From Lepidodermella squamata (taxonomy: Eukaryota > Gastrotricha), in NCBI GenBank assembly GCA_047495785.1, contig JBLDXI010000024.1:2170001-2234000 (forward strand): DNA of 64,000 bases. Direction: 5' to 3'. A program made the position numbers and the translations under genes. Of the stretch, positions 17,887 through 29,448 are shown in pieces (within the stretch, counting starts at the first letter, position 1; the number at the start of each line of letters is the position of its first letter). The notes below the pieces were generated by a model. That model did no database searches and was not told where the DNA came from. It saw only the letters and a list, made by a program, of their open reading frames with translations.

Positions 17887-20388
17887 ATGCCACAAGATAT
17901 TCCTATACCTCGTTGCATCGTGCTGAACAACGCCGAAAATGAAAAATGTATCAGGATGATGTCTCAACCGAAATCCGCTGTATGTTTTATTTTTCGTTCA
18001 TTTTAAGGAAAAAATCTAATTTTATCTTGTAATTCAAGGCTCTTGCAATAGGCGTTGTCCAGCTGATGGTCACTGACCCTCCGAAACACGACGCATGGCG
18101 CAAAAAAGCCGCCGGTGTCGTCGGCTTCATCAAAGACTGGACTCGCAAGTCTTTCTTCATTCGCTTGTTCGATTTCGATGCTGAACGAGTCATTTGGGAA
18201 CAAGAATTGTTCGAAGAGTTGACAGAAATCAAGCTCGACTACGACATTCCATTCCTGTTTTTTGAGGCTGAAGTAAAAAAATTGCGATTTAATTCTTAAT
18301 TAATTTAATTCTATTTCCCCTCAGGATTGTAATGCCGGTCTTCTATTCGTGAACCCAGACGACTGCGCCAATTTTAAAACTGCTGTTGAATCTAAGCTGA
18401 AAAATCGAAAACCTGCTACCGGCGAGCCATCGGAGAAAAAGCGGAATAGTGTTAAGCGGCGCAATTCGAAAGCCGTTGAGCCTATCGTAGTTCAAGAGAC
18501 TGTTGTTGAAGAAGTTCAGGTTTCTAAATCCTCTCCGCCTGCAGCCGCTGCTACCCCAACCGAAAGTGATGCGAAAGATTCTGGCAAAAGTAGCGGATTT
18601 TTCGGGTTTCTTCATCTCAGTGAGTCACATTAAAAATAATCTGCCTTAAAAAATTAGCTTTTCAACATTTTTACAGAAACAAAAGAGCTTGTCATGGGGA
18701 GTGGATCTTCCGAACTGCAGAATCGACTGACAATGGAACAAGCGTTAGCACAAGGGCAAAAACAGAGCGAAAAAGGCGGGAAAAAATCGAAAGGGAAAAA
18801 GGGCAAAGGTGAAGAGAGGAGGCTAGAAATTTCAGCCCCAATTATGGAAACCTTCCGCGTTGAATCCCATTTCGGCAGCGACACAGCAAGCACCATCGAC
18901 GTAAGAAATTATTTTTGTAAATTTGTTAAAAGGGAATTATGTTAATTTTTTTTAGTTTAATGACCCCGCTCTCATCAACATGTTGCAAGGTGTCGGAATA
19001 AAGACTGTTAATGAGAAAAATGCTCAATTCATCGAAGATTTCGTCAAACAAAACGGCGGTATGGATGAAGTTAGGAAGCAGTACGCCGTTGTACCCGGCC
19101 CGGGTAGTAACCAATCAGGCCCGCAAATACCGAACCACCGGCCGCCGCCTGCCCCGTCAAAACCTACCCCGGCTCAGTTCGACCCGCAAAACCCGCCAGC
19201 TTTGCCGCCTCGACAGCCTAATAATAACAATCAAAAGCCGCCAATTAGCCAGGGCCCGCCGGCTAATCGCGGCCCATTGCCGCCGCTACCGCCTCGAACT
19301 CGAAGTCCGACTAGTGATTCATTTGGAAGTTCGGGTAATTTGAGCCTAAGTTCAGCTCCTCCACCACCTCCCCCGCCTCCCCCGCCATACCAAGGCAAGT
19401 TTTTTTTATTTTTTTTTTATTGCAGATTTGTATTTTAATGGATGATTTTTGAATATGTTGATGTTATTAATTATAATTAATTAAAAAAAATTATCAAATT
19501 AAAAATTTAAATTAATTAATTTAAATTATTTAACTAATAATTTTTTAATTTTTCAATCCAGGGAAAAATAATAACGGAGCTCCTGCACCTCCTCCACCGC
19601 CGCCTCCTCCCCCACCCCCACCACCACCACCACCTCATGCAGGTGGAACCCCGCCGCCGCCCCCACCGCCGCCACCAGGTGGGGCGCCTCCGGGTGCCGG
19701 ACGGGCGCCACCTCCGAAACCAGCACACACTGCAGCACCAGAGGGTAAAAATGCGCTGCTAGACTCAATTCGAAACCATGGCGGTGTAAATGGCCTTCGA
19801 AAAGTTCAATCTGACGACGGCGATGAAAATAGCAGCTCGGCCGGTGAGCGGAAGCCTTCGCTACCTGCCGGTGGTGGCGATCCGCGAAACCAGCTTTTGT
19901 CCCTTATTCAGCAGGGTGTCAAGTTGAAATCGGTGGGTCCGCCGGGTACGAACAAGCCGACCGGGCCGAAACCTGCCCGGCAATCGGCTGGCAATAAGGA
20001 TGAAGACGGCGATTTCACTCCGAGGCCGTCGGTTGGCAACGATTTGGCTTCTTCTCTCCGGAACGCTCTCACTTTGCGACGTGACTTGCTTGAACAATGT
20101 AATTTTTGAATATTTTTCTGTTCTTAAAATATTCAGCATTTTCCCAGATATTTAGCAAGATTTCTGTACTTCAAAATAATTATCAAGAAATTTTTCAAAA
20201 TAATTTAGCGCCGCTTAATTTGAGGTTCAAATTCCGATACCGAAAATCACTGATTTTTAAAATCGATACTTTGAATCGATATCGGAAAATTTTGCTGTGC
20301 TTTAAATTAATGTTAATCATTTATTTCCTTTTCAGCATCGGATGACGAATCAGATTCTGACGACGATGACGACGAATGGGACGATTAG
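17887..20388 (+). CDS. WAS: WASP/N-WASP actin nucleation-promoting factor, 624 aa
   Basis: Links Cdc42 and PIP2 signals to Arp2/3-driven actin branching. Seven exons: 17887-17979, 18039-18272, 18325-18619, 18677-18900, 18956-19394, 19562-20098 and 20336-20388; all joins keep frame. The WH1 domain spans about residues 10-135 (LAIGVVQLMV, SFFIRLFDFDAERVIWEQEL, CNAGLLFVNPDDCANF). A Lys-rich basic patch (KKSKGKKGKG) precedes the CRIB motif ISAPIMETFRVESHFG. The autoinhibitory GBD helix follows (INMLQGVGIKTVNEK). A long Pro-rich region, two WH2 motifs (NALLDSIRNHGG and NQLLSLIQQGVKLKSV), the central helix (ASSLRNALTLRRDLLEQ) and the acidic tail DDDDDEWDD complete the VCA. The intron after exon 5 appears to use a GC donor (CAAG|GCAAGT). 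All functional parts are present. Confidence 0.95.
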
Positions 20389-20579
20389 AAAATTCCAGAA
20401 TGACCATCAGCGCTTTGATAATCAAAAAATTGCTCGCCGATATTTTTTCGTTGCAATATTCCAAAAAATACTGCTAAAGATATTTTTACTTGATTCCTTT
20501 ACCAGATACTATAATTTGTCATTCTTGATTATTTTATTTCACCTTATATATTGAAGAAATCGAACAAAAAATGATGACG

Positions 20580-20585
20580 AATAAA
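20580..20585 (+). promoter_or_regulatory. Polyadenylation signal of the WASP gene
   Basis: AATAAA about 190 nt after the WASP stop, in the short gap before the convergent gene at 20697. Confidence 0.5.
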
Positions 20586-20696
20586 ATTGACTGCAATTTT
20601 ATCGAACAAGAACAGCAGCCACGGTAGAATATCCAGCATCAAAAACGTCCTTAATTTTGTTTTTATCCCAAACGAAGGGCTCCAAATCATTGATAG

Positions 20697-22121
20697 CTAA
20701 AACCGTTTGCGGTGAGATTCAAGGGCGGCTGATTGATTCTTGATTTTTATGAACGACTCGAAGCGCCATTCATGGACATTAACCGAATCATTGCGATGAG
20801 AACCGATTTCTTTCTCGCATTTATGCGGCCGATCAGTGTGATTTTCCGGCATTGAATAGCAGATACCGAACGTAAGGACGTCCATCATCGCGTTTGGTTG
20901 GTCTTTGAAATTTTCATAGGACCAATGAATGGCGACATGGGGTGTTAGAGACCGATTCGCAATTTCAGGCGAAATCCCGGCATCCTCAGGAGTCAGTGAT
21001 ATTTTGTCAGAATTGCCGAAAGATTGCGGCGAATTTCTTTCGCCGATCTCCCAGTAGTAGTTATCGCGCTGGTGGTACCACAAATAGGCGCAAATTATGT
21101 TGAACTGGGAGTAGGGCTTATTCGCAACAATCCAAGCCATCGCTTCGTCGAATGTGGCAGTTTTCAGCTGTTGGCGAATGTGTTCGCGAATTAGAGGCAA
21201 ATGAGCGATTTTTATCACAACAGGAAAGTAGGTCATGCAGTTGAAAGGCTCTGAAAAGTTTGGTTAATTTATTAACAATTAATAAAAATTATTAATAAAT
21301 TAATTTTAATTATTTATTAATTTTTTGCATTTTTAAGAAATTGTATTCAGTTGAATTTTGAATTTAATTTTTTGGGATATTTTACCTTTTCTTCCTATTG
21401 CAGCGTAAGTCATTTCGGGAACTTTAGCCCACCACGCATCTCTCGGTTGACCTTGAAGTGGCCTGATAATTGGCCTATTTAGGTCATCAAACAAATCTCG
21501 CCGGCCAACTCGAGTGACAAAAACCGTATCCGAATCGACAAAGCCAACAAATTCAGCCGATTGAGTCGTAAAATTATCCGCCCAGAACATCATCCATTGC
21601 TGCCGGTCGTGGCCTTTCATCTCAAACAGCACTGGTGGGACTGAGTTGAAGTCCAGCTTAAAAATCGAATTATTCGAGCAATCGATATTGAAAGAATCGA
21701 TAGCTGCTAGTTTCATGTTATCAACAGCTTGATTTGGATATAATTCCGAATCAGTCACGACCAGCAGGGTAGTACCGGCTGATTTTAAGGGCAAAAATAG
21801 GCTGAAAGATGGCAAAAATAGGTGTTGAAACTCTTGAACACTGCTCTCGATCGGCGCTAAGGGTAGGAAAATATCGATTTTCGGCCAATTTGAACTGCTG
21901 TCATGTCGAAAATTATCAACAAATTCGCATGTGATATTAAGGGGGATGTAGGATCGTGTGAATAGGGCGCCATAGAGCCATTCGGTTTTGTAAACTATCA
22001 AATAGCTCAAGGTCAGAAAAATCGAGAGTAAAACCGCTGTTGTGGCGAAAAAGCAGCCTGACAACGAGCAGCGCGCTTTTCGATTTCGCGGAGTTGTAAT
22101 AAAAGGTGCTTCAGCGTCCAT
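20697..22121 (-). CDS. Type II membrane glycosyltransferase-like protein, 429 aa
   Basis: Exons 22121-21386 and 21250-20697. The donor is AAAG|GTAAAA, the acceptor TTTTCAG, and the join gives GRKEPFNCMTYF. A short cytoplasmic N-terminus is followed by one membrane helix (FFATTAVLLSIFLTLSYLIVY, about residues 24-45), as in Golgi enzymes. The lumenal part begins a Rossmann-like run (IDIFLPLAPIE, TTLLVVTDSELYPNQ) and reaches FVGFVDSDTVFVTRV, whose DSD is a DxD-type metal/nucleotide-sugar site. Downstream HDRQQWMMFWAD, AHLPLIREHI and HVAIHWSYEN resemble DUF6492-type putative glycosyltransferases. Sugar donor and acceptor are not predictable. Several N-glycosylation sites lie in the lumenal part. 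It is convergent with WASP. Confidence 0.75.
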
Positions 22122-23038
22122 AATTATAGATAAATATCATACTCTCTGATGGAAAAAATAGGAGATCGAGATGATTTTAATTAGCAATTTTTTTCTGTCC
22201 TAATCATTCTCGCAGCATGCAATAATTGATAAGCCGGAATCAAAAAGTAATTCTCGCCAAATTAATTGAAGAGATATGCCGCGGTTGATAGGCTTCAAGC
22301 GAGGTGTCTCTAGGTGAGGATTAACATCATCCCCTTTTAATTAGATTCAAATCGTTTGCGGCTGATTGATTAAACCCTAAAAAACGGTATACTACCTTTA
22401 ATGAAATGACTCTTAAAGCAAATAAATATAACGATGAAAAGCTTGTCTTCAATTATTTGATAATTAATGATTGGAGAACGCCTAATAATAGAAATCATTT
22501 TCTAATCAAACATGACATTTTGAATTTATTGATTATTTTTGTTAAAATATATAGAAATTGAGTGATTTTTTTTCAATATTATTTTGAGACGATGCACGCA
22601 CTCAGTGATTAATCCTTCAGGAAAATAAGCAGGAGATCGCCGGACATGTGAATTAGAAAAAACTAGGGCAGCCATTCGATGTGACTATGGGGACATGAAG
22701 AAACAAGTTAATAATTACTCCTATAGCGCTGAGGACAATGTAAGGATGCTCTACAGTGGGAATGATAATACAGTTGAAGGCGAATTTACTATTATTATCA
22801 GCATTTTCTTGTTATTCAATTGTTTGGTCACCTGTTATAGCAGCAGATAGAACTAGCTTTGTAAGCTTGGCTCCTCTCTCTTTCTCTCTCCTCTAGCACA
22901 CGAAGAGATCATCCTTAAAAAAATTGGCTAGAAAGTGGGAACGTTTTCATGAATAATTGAAAAAAATATTCATGTTTCAAAATCAACAATTTTTTTATTT
23001 ATTTGAAAACAACAACAAACAGGCTGAATTTTTGATCA
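22122..23038. other. Intergenic, no gene seen
   Basis: Contains the presumed promoter of the glycosyltransferase-like gene and the 3' flank of the protease. A CT-rich run lies near 22870-22895. I see no coding or RNA signal. Confidence 0.5.
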
Positions 23039-24719
23039 TCAATCTTGCTCGACATTTTTCAAATCAGCCGCATGAGTGTGAATGAAGCTTAGCATAGCAG
23101 ATGTTCGCGTGTAAACACCCGGCGTGAACTTCTGAGCGCACCCGAATCCGAACGAAACAACGCCACTCAGCACCCAGGCATCGCTCTTTCGACCGCCTAT
23201 TTTACAGGCCAACGGGCCGCCAGAGTCGCCCTGGCAGGCGTCCTTGCCTCCACTTTTATCGCCAGCGCACAGCGTGTTCATCGTAATTAGTTCCTATAAT
23301 AAAAATAAAAATATTCATAAAATTCTATGATTAAAAAAATATCCAGAAAATTTTAAGGAAATAATAAATTAAATAAATACTATTTAATACTAAATTAAAG
23401 TCAAAATTAATTATTAAATGATCATTTTTTTAATTTTTAATCAAGGTAATTTTGAATGTCGATTTGTGGGGCCTTTTCATAAATTAAAAAATTGAATAAA
23501 CCATAAATTTTCGCATATGAGCATTCTCCCAGGCGTCCAGACTTAGGGTCACAAGTCTTATATTAAGAGAATAGGATATTCCTAACTCATCGAAAATATT
23601 TGACCAACATTTAATTTGAAAACCCACTAATTATGCGAAAAATTAGGAAAATAATGAAGAAATTCTCATAATTTGCTAGAAAATCAGGATTCACCTTGCC
23701 AAAATTGGTTTCAAATTTCAGAATTATTACATCAAAACCTGACTTTTTCCAACTTCAGAAAACAGGATTCTGTCCTGGTCATGTACATACCTTATAGCGA
23801 TTATCTATTGCCCTGCATTCGGATATTTTGATGATTGGCAACGTGACTTGCCTCAGCACGCTATTTTCACCCGTTCCATGCGTTTCGCCGAATCCTGTCG
23901 CCGTGCAATTTTGGTCATGCTTCGGGCTGTCAATGCTTCCAGTTTTCGGCAAGCAAATCGGCGACACGTAATTGTTAAAAATCGCACCAGGCCGCTTCAA
24001 CCGGATTACGGCTATGTCGAACTCGAATTCATGGACGCCCTTCTCGTACTTTTCATGCAAGTAAATTCGTTCCGCTTTCAAAACTTGCAGACTATGGTCG
24101 GTTTTCTTGTCTTTCGTAACTCGGCCGGCGTGAAATTCATAGCTGTCAACTTTGCGATTACCCCTCTTGAAGTCTTTAAAGCAATGGGCGGCTGTTACGA
24201 TATGCCTCGGCGAAATTAGACTGCCACCGCAAATGTGGATGCCACCTTCACGTTGGTCCCGGATCGAGATTTGCCACGGCCACGAATTATTGACAGCTGC
24301 CATGCCGCCAACAATTTTAGCTTGAATGCCTTCTGGGGTAAAGGTTGAGTCGTCGTAGTCATCGCTGCTTTCTGAATCAACATTTTCATCAAAACTTTGC
24401 GGCGAATCTTGTGGCGAAGAAGGTTCAGAGAGGTCCGATTCAGCTGGCTCGATCGCCGCTTCACCATCGCCAACGTCCGGGCTCTCGGTTGGCTCGACGT
24501 CTCCTTCATTCTCCTCATCTTGAGTGTCTGACGGAGGATCTTCGGTAGGATCTTCGGGTGGATTATCAGAGTCTTCTACCGTTGAAAGGTATTCTTGGGT
24601 TTCGTAGAAATCCTCGAGTTCTTCTTCATCCTCCGACGTAACATCACTTCGAAGCGAGGATGCTAGTATACTGTTAACTTCGAAGGGCGGATAATACGGC
24701 CGGCCACATTTGAACTTGA
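23039..24719 (-). CDS. S1 trypsin-like serine protease with acidic pro-region
   Basis: Exons 24719-23791 and 23293-23039, separated by a 497-nt intron (CTATAAG|GTATGT ... TTATAG). The reading frame enters through a GTCCGCAG acceptor, so a first exon, presumably with the signal peptide, lies upstream and was not found. The pro-region (about 135 residues) is strongly acidic and rich in Pro and Ser ([18 protein letters not shown]). The catalytic domain starts at [15 protein letters not shown]. His is in VTAAHC, Asp in FDIAVIRL and Ser in [16 protein letters not shown] places Asp at position 189, predicting cleavage after Arg/Lys. [14 protein letters not shown] is the usual C-terminal helix. Activation would be by cleavage before IVGG (after AK). 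The acidic linker may hold it to basic surfaces or calcium. Confidence 0.9.
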
Positions 24720-25671
24720 CTGCGGACAAAAAAATGTGAATAAATTTAATAAAGAGGGAATGAAATAATGGTCTATACGAAAAGTAACTACAAAATTAGC
24801 TTGACTGATTTTTAGGAACATTTAGAAGTAACGTAGTAAAAAGCTTGCGATATTTTCGAAAATAAAAATTCCGAAATTACCGGAAAACAAAATTCTTACG
24901 GTAGCTAAAGGCTCAATTCCTGCCAGGTAAAAATTAAAAAAAATTACGTCTCTCTCATCAGTTTCATCGGTCATGTTTATTACTTTTAATAAAATTATTA
25001 CTAATTTACAATAATAGATAAACAATTAGAATTTCACAAATTTCACACAACATTTATTATTGGGGCTGTTTTAAATTTGGATTTTTCCAAAAATTCCGAA
25101 AATTTTCGAAAAATGACCAGGAGAGTTAAAAAACCCATTTAACTCATTAAAGCCTAGACTTTCTTTTGAGAAAACCCTTTTACTTTTTTTCCTTATCGAC
25201 ACGTGCTATTTCGAAAGAGAAATAACTGGGGAACAAGTATTCGAAAACCCCATATTTCTATCACTTGAGGTTACAGGGAAATTCCAGCGTCAAGTTGGTC
25301 ACGTGACCTTACCTGATGTCACACCTGAGTGGTTATCTCGAGACCGGTGATAGCTAGGAAGCCGCTCTCAAAAAAAAGTTTATCAGCGTAGTAAGATCTA
25401 CCTAGAAATGCATTCAGTTTGGTCACAGGTGACTCTTCGTGCAAAATCGATTTTGATGACACTTTATTAGTGCAGTTTAGGCTAAATTGGCGCTAGCTCA
25501 TCGCCAAGCCGACGAGACACTAATGGTCATTTATCTGTTTTCACCGAATTTTTATACGATTTCCTAGCGTTCCCAGATTTCCCTTTTAGACACCCTGGGG
25601 TTGTAGTAACCCTACGGGATTATTTTTGGATATAGGGTGGTCGAAAAAGTCCCGGGGTCTTGTCTTTACTT
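24720..25671. other. Intergenic, likely hides the protease first exon
   Basis: No exon with a convincing signal peptide could be placed. One frame at 24822-25025 on the minus strand lacks an ATG start and I do not support it. Confidence 0.4.
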
Positions 25672-26177
25672 GAGGGGTTTTTTTTTATTCGCAACAAAAA
25701 ATTCAGCTACAGCTACAGTTTTATGCATTCGAAAATTCGCTACAGAAATACTGTATTTCTCCTGTATTTTCTACGGATTCGAATAAAAAATACAGAAAAT
25801 ACAGCCTTATTTTTCCTACAAAAACTACAGCCAGAAAAAGTGTGCAAAGTGTAGAAATGGGGCTGTTTGTGCGCATAAAAAGTGCCGGGGCAAAAATTAA
25901 AACAAAAAATGGCTTGACCCCACAAGGAGTCGAACCCTCCACATCGATTTCGCCTATTAAACAAAGTCACATTTGCGAATAGTTTACAATTTCTGTATTT
26001 TGTACAGATTCAAAAATCAAGTGCTGGATAAATACTATTTATACTGTATAAAATATAGCGAATTTTCGAACGTGTAGAAAGTTATTGCATTTTTTGTAGA
26101 GAGTGCTATTTTCGAACGATAATACACAAAATACAGTATATACTGTTCGAAGTGTTGCGAATAAAAAAAAACCCCTC
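25672..26177. mobile_element. Non-autonomous inverted-repeat element (MITE-like), 506 bp
   Basis: Perfect 24-bp terminal inverted repeats: GAGGGGTTTTTTTTTATTCG + CAAC at 25672-25695, and its reverse complement at 26154-26177. The inside is AT-rich with repeated TACAGAAATACTGTATTT-like palindromic words and no coding capacity. A short internal segment (about 25915-25945) resembles the 3' half of a tRNA on the minus strand. The words TTGTCTTTACT flank both sides (left adjacent, right 17 bp away), a possible but imperfect target duplication. Confidence 0.75.
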
Positions 26178-26323
26178 CTGTGCCTTTTCCTTCCCTTGTC
26201 TTTACTCTGTGGGCGCACCCATATTTTGTTAGGTAGGTTAAAAAATGTTCATAAGAATCTACGAAAATTTCCGGTCAATTTGGAAACTTACTGATAATTT
26301 TTGCAGTTCAACTACTCACAGGC

Positions 26324-26841
26324 TCAATCTACACGTTTCAAGTACAGACCTGGAGGATCTTCGCATTCCACGATTTTCAATGCCGCAACAAAGCCAGTTC
26401 CCTTGTCCTTATTGCCATTGCTTTTGAAGCGCATCAGCAATTTGTTAGCCTTCGATGTGAATACTTTTCGCTCGGTGGGCAGCTTCTTGCCGCAAATCTT
26501 GAAAAGCGTCGGCGCAGCGATTGAATCACCGTCATAAGCTGACCAGAAGTCGCTGTTACAGCCAATGCTCATTTCCATGTTAATGCCTACAACAAAAACG
26601 CATTGTTTAATTGGTTAGAATAAGTTCTGTATATATAAAGCCACTTACTTATCATTTCTACTTTGATGCATTTGTCTTCCTTGCTGGTAAATAGGATTCC
26701 AATATCGGAGTTAGGCGAATATTTGCCCTTTTTCGGAAACGAGAAGCTAACATCTTTAGCTAATTGGTAGCTAATAAGACGTATTGCCGATGCCAATTCA
26801 ATGATAAAACTTAGTATGGCGATAACATAAATTAGCTTCAT
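26324..26841 (-). CDS. Small secreted CUB-domain protein, 151 aa
   Basis: Exons 26841-26649 and 26586-26324. The donor is GATAA|GTAAGT and the acceptor TTGTTGTAG; the join gives EMISINMEMSIGC. The true start is the ATG at 26841: MKLIYVIAILSFIIELASA is a signal peptide. The mature chain is a single CUB-like domain. KCIKVE and IGCNSDFWSAYDGDS match the CUB strand with its Tyr-Asp-Gly, CGKKLP matches the second half, and NKLLMRFKSNGNKDKGTGFVAAL is the conserved closing block. Cysteines are consistent with two disulfides. No other domain follows, so it is probably a free secreted binding protein. Upstream, minus-strand TATATA near 26630 is intronic and not a promoter. Confidence 0.85.
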
Positions 26842-27286
26842 AGTGGAATAGCTCAACTGACTAATAAGATTTGGTCGAGAAGTGAGAAGTTAAGAGCGTG
26901 TCAGGTGTCGAGGCACAGATGCAGAGTTACGTGGAGAAATGTACGTAATTAACCGAAATATCGAGACATTTGTTTACCCTTCAGGTTAGGAACAGCCATG
27001 GCACAGCTATCTATTCAAGTAAATAATGAGAGACGACTTGGCGGGAGTCCCACCTGAGACATTCTGAGACATTCTAGTCATAAACCATGGAAAGTTTCCT
27101 TTTAAAAATATTTCAATTCTCAAGAAAGTCGCCATATACCGTAATTCGGGGTAATTTTAGTGAGAACCCTTTTTAAGGATAATGAATTATTTTCAATGGG
27201 TAATTCCAGGTCAATTCGAGCGACGACCAAACCCATGTTTTCAAAACGGCCCCAATCTATTTTTAGATCGGATAGAGCATAAAAAA
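26842..27286. other. Intergenic, promoter of the CUB gene and left flank of the transposon
   Basis: No gene seen. An ACATTCTGAG doublet near 27057-27075 is a minor tandem repeat. Confidence 0.5.
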
Positions 27287-27553
27287 CTACACCTTTTTTC
27301 AATTGCAATTGCGGAAAATTCAAAACAGTTTGCAGGCACGTGGTTTATGTGTGACGGTTGTTTATCTGAAAATTTAAATTTAAATCACGTGCTCACGCCA
27401 CCATTTCGTGTCATGTTTTGAGGCCAGAGACAACTCTTTCATGAACTTTCGAGAAAAGAAGAACGAAAAATGCTCTCAATATTCATCTCATGAAAAAAAT
27501 TTATTTCCGAAATTTCTACAAAATTTTTGTTCAAAAAAATTATTCTCAAATTA

Positions 27554-28662
27554 ATGCCTTACAACAGAACATCAAACGTAGATCGGTTAAGGTTGATACG
27601 GGCTTTCAATGACGGTACTGATTACGTTAATTTCGGTAGGATGCTCGGCATCAAAGAGCGAACGATTTATAACATCATAAGTACTTATAGAGAAGAAAAT
27701 CGCTCGGAAAGTTTGCATCGAGGGGGGCGACCAAAGGCTTGGCGGGAGGATTTTACCCATTTCGTTATTGAGAGGCTTGAGGACAATAGCCAGCTTACCC
27801 TGGAACAAATTCAGACAATGCTGCTTGTCGAGTTCGGCGCTGGCCTCTCCATTTCCACTATCCATCGTCACCTTGAGTATATCGGCTTTACTGTTAAGAA
27901 GGTCTACGCTTGTCCAGCGGATAGAAATCGACCTGATGTCATAGCCCTAAGAATTGTTTACGCGAATTGGTTCAACGGGTTTCGTCTGCATAACAGGTAT
28001 TACTATCAGGACGAGTTCGGGGTCTGCCTTTGGACTCGTCGATCTTGTGGCCGAGCTCGTCGTGGTCAGCGGGCTGTTGTGCAAAATCCGATGTCCCATG
28101 GTGGCAAAAATGTGTCTGTTTCGGTCGTCGTTTCGAGGCATGAGGGGTTGGTCTATTATCGATTGTACGATGAAGGTATGAAAAACAACATGTTTCGTGA
28201 GTTTATGCTCCAGGTATGAGCGGAAAAATTCATCAAATTGACGATTTTTCTGAAAAATTTGATTTATAGGCGTCAGCAGTGGTTGGCGTTAATAACCCGG
28301 CGACTTTCATCATCGACAATTGCCGCTCTCACAATGGCGCCGTCGGTGAACTGCCGCAAGGCCATACCATACACTTTTTACCGCCGTACTCACCATTTCT
28401 AAACCCAATAGAAAATGTTTTCTCTGCTGTCAAGTCTGGCATCAAAAGAGAAATTGCGGCGAGACGTGTCGAGCTGTTTGAGCTTCTAGCCGCTGCCCGA
28501 GAACTTGGTCAACCGATGACGCCAATTTGTCGAAACTTTCTGCACGAAATTGTCGAGCGTAATCTTCGATCGATCGTTACTCCGGCATTGGTGCGAGCCT
28601 GTGACGATCATGTACTGAATTATCTTCCAGCTTGTGCTGCTGGGCAACCGATTATTTATTAA
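27554..28662 (+). CDS. DDE transposase, IS630/Tc1/mariner superfamily (DDE_3), 350 aa
   Basis: Catalyses cut-and-paste transposition. Exons 27554-28213 and 28270-28662, with a 56-nt intron (CAG|GTATGA ... TTATAG), phase 0. The N-terminus has paired helix-turn-helix regions (FGRMLGIKERTIYNIISTYR; LSISTIHRHLEYIGFTVKKV) with a GRP-type linker (HRGGRPKAWRED). Catalytic residues by my count are D153 (YYQDEFGV), D236 (FIIDNCRSHN) and E268 (PPYSPFLNPIE), giving 31 residues between the second Asp and the Glu. That is shorter than the 34 of Tc1/mariner and may mark a distinct family. No stop or frameshift is present, so the element may be active or recently active. The 3' AATAAA is near 28708. Confidence 0.9.
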
Positions 28663-28780
28663 GAAATTTTTGCAGGAAAAATTGAAGAACCGAAAAAAGA
28701 TGAATGAAATAAAAGAAACGTTTAATCGCGTGCTTCGCTTTATTTACGCTAATTCAAAAATTACGAATAAAAATCAGTGT

Positions 28781-29264
28781 TCATTGAAGTGAAGAATACG
28801 CCTGCCAAATAGGCTTTTCAATCAGCTCAATCGCCTTAGCAACAATCGATCCTTCCGAGCGGCGAAGACGTCTCATTAAGTCCGGGTCGAACAACAGATA
28901 ATCACGAAGGCTTCCTCTTGAAGGTGCAAACTTGTGCTTTTGCAAATATTGAACAAAAGACAGTTGTAGCTCGTTTTCTTCGGCTTTAGTCCACTTTCGC
29001 CGTGATCGATCTAAATGAAATGAAATTGAACACAGCTCGTTGCGCATTACATTAATTACCAATATTTGCCATGACAATGTGACGTGGCGGCAGTTCTGGC
29101 CGCGGTCGAGGGAGATTCGTCGGCACAATCAAGGGCAAGCCCAAGTCTTTCCAGGTTACCTTCTTGCTCGGTGGTTCCGAGACCGAGGCTGATCTTTCTA
29201 AAGTGGCCCCACGCTTTCGGCCACTACGATTTCGATTCGGCGACGGATCGGTTGAACTTGACAT
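28781..29264 (-). CDS. SANT/Myb-like DNA-binding protein inside the transposon, 144 aa
   Basis: Exons 29264-29060 and 29010-28781. The donor is ATTG|GTAATT and the acceptor CATTTAG; the join gives MANIDRSRRKWTKAEE. The first 65 residues are basic and Pro/Ser-rich (NRNRSGRKRGATLERS). The rest is one helical SANT/Myb-like domain: RRKWTKAEENELQLSFVQYL, then RGSLRDYLLFDPDLMRRLRR and GSIVAKAIELIEK. It converges on the transposase with 118 bp between stops and lies within the same inverted termini. It is probably an accessory protein, as the Myb-like partner is in PIF/Harbinger elements, though such a partner is unusual for a Tc1/mariner-type element. The alternative is a captured host gene. Confidence 0.65.
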
Positions 29265-29448
29265 TTTTATTTGCTTTTCTCACGAAGAATTTGAAGAAAC
29301 TGAAGGGCTGGACAGACATTTAAACTAGTGCAATGCTATTAATAAATGAGTTCAATCCTAGCCAAGATGATACAAGCAAATAAACAAAAAGCACGCGATT
29401 GCAATTAGTTTTGAATTTTCTGCAATTGCAAATGAAAAAATGTGTAAG

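Larger units (their letters stand above)
27287..29448. mobile_element. DNA transposon carrying a DDE transposase and a SANT/Myb-like gene
   Basis: The block at 27287-27326 (CTACACCTTTTTTCAATTGC...CAAAAC) is inverted at 29408-29448 with roughly 90% match over 39 bp, and weaker similarity extends inward. Between them are two convergent genes, 27554-28662 (+) and 28781-29264 (-), both open. The exact ends and target duplication are not resolved, so the true element may extend somewhat beyond these coordinates. Confidence 0.65.

Noticed and set aside
24822-25025. Candidate first exon or signal peptide of the protease
   Set aside because: Starts with TTG rather than ATG, is not followed by a donor in the right phase, and is not convincingly a signal peptide.
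25915-25960. Minus-strand tRNA-like segment (GGAGGGTTCGACTCC)
   Set aside because: The T-arm pairs poorly and no acceptor or anticodon partner exists; it lies inside a MITE-like element.
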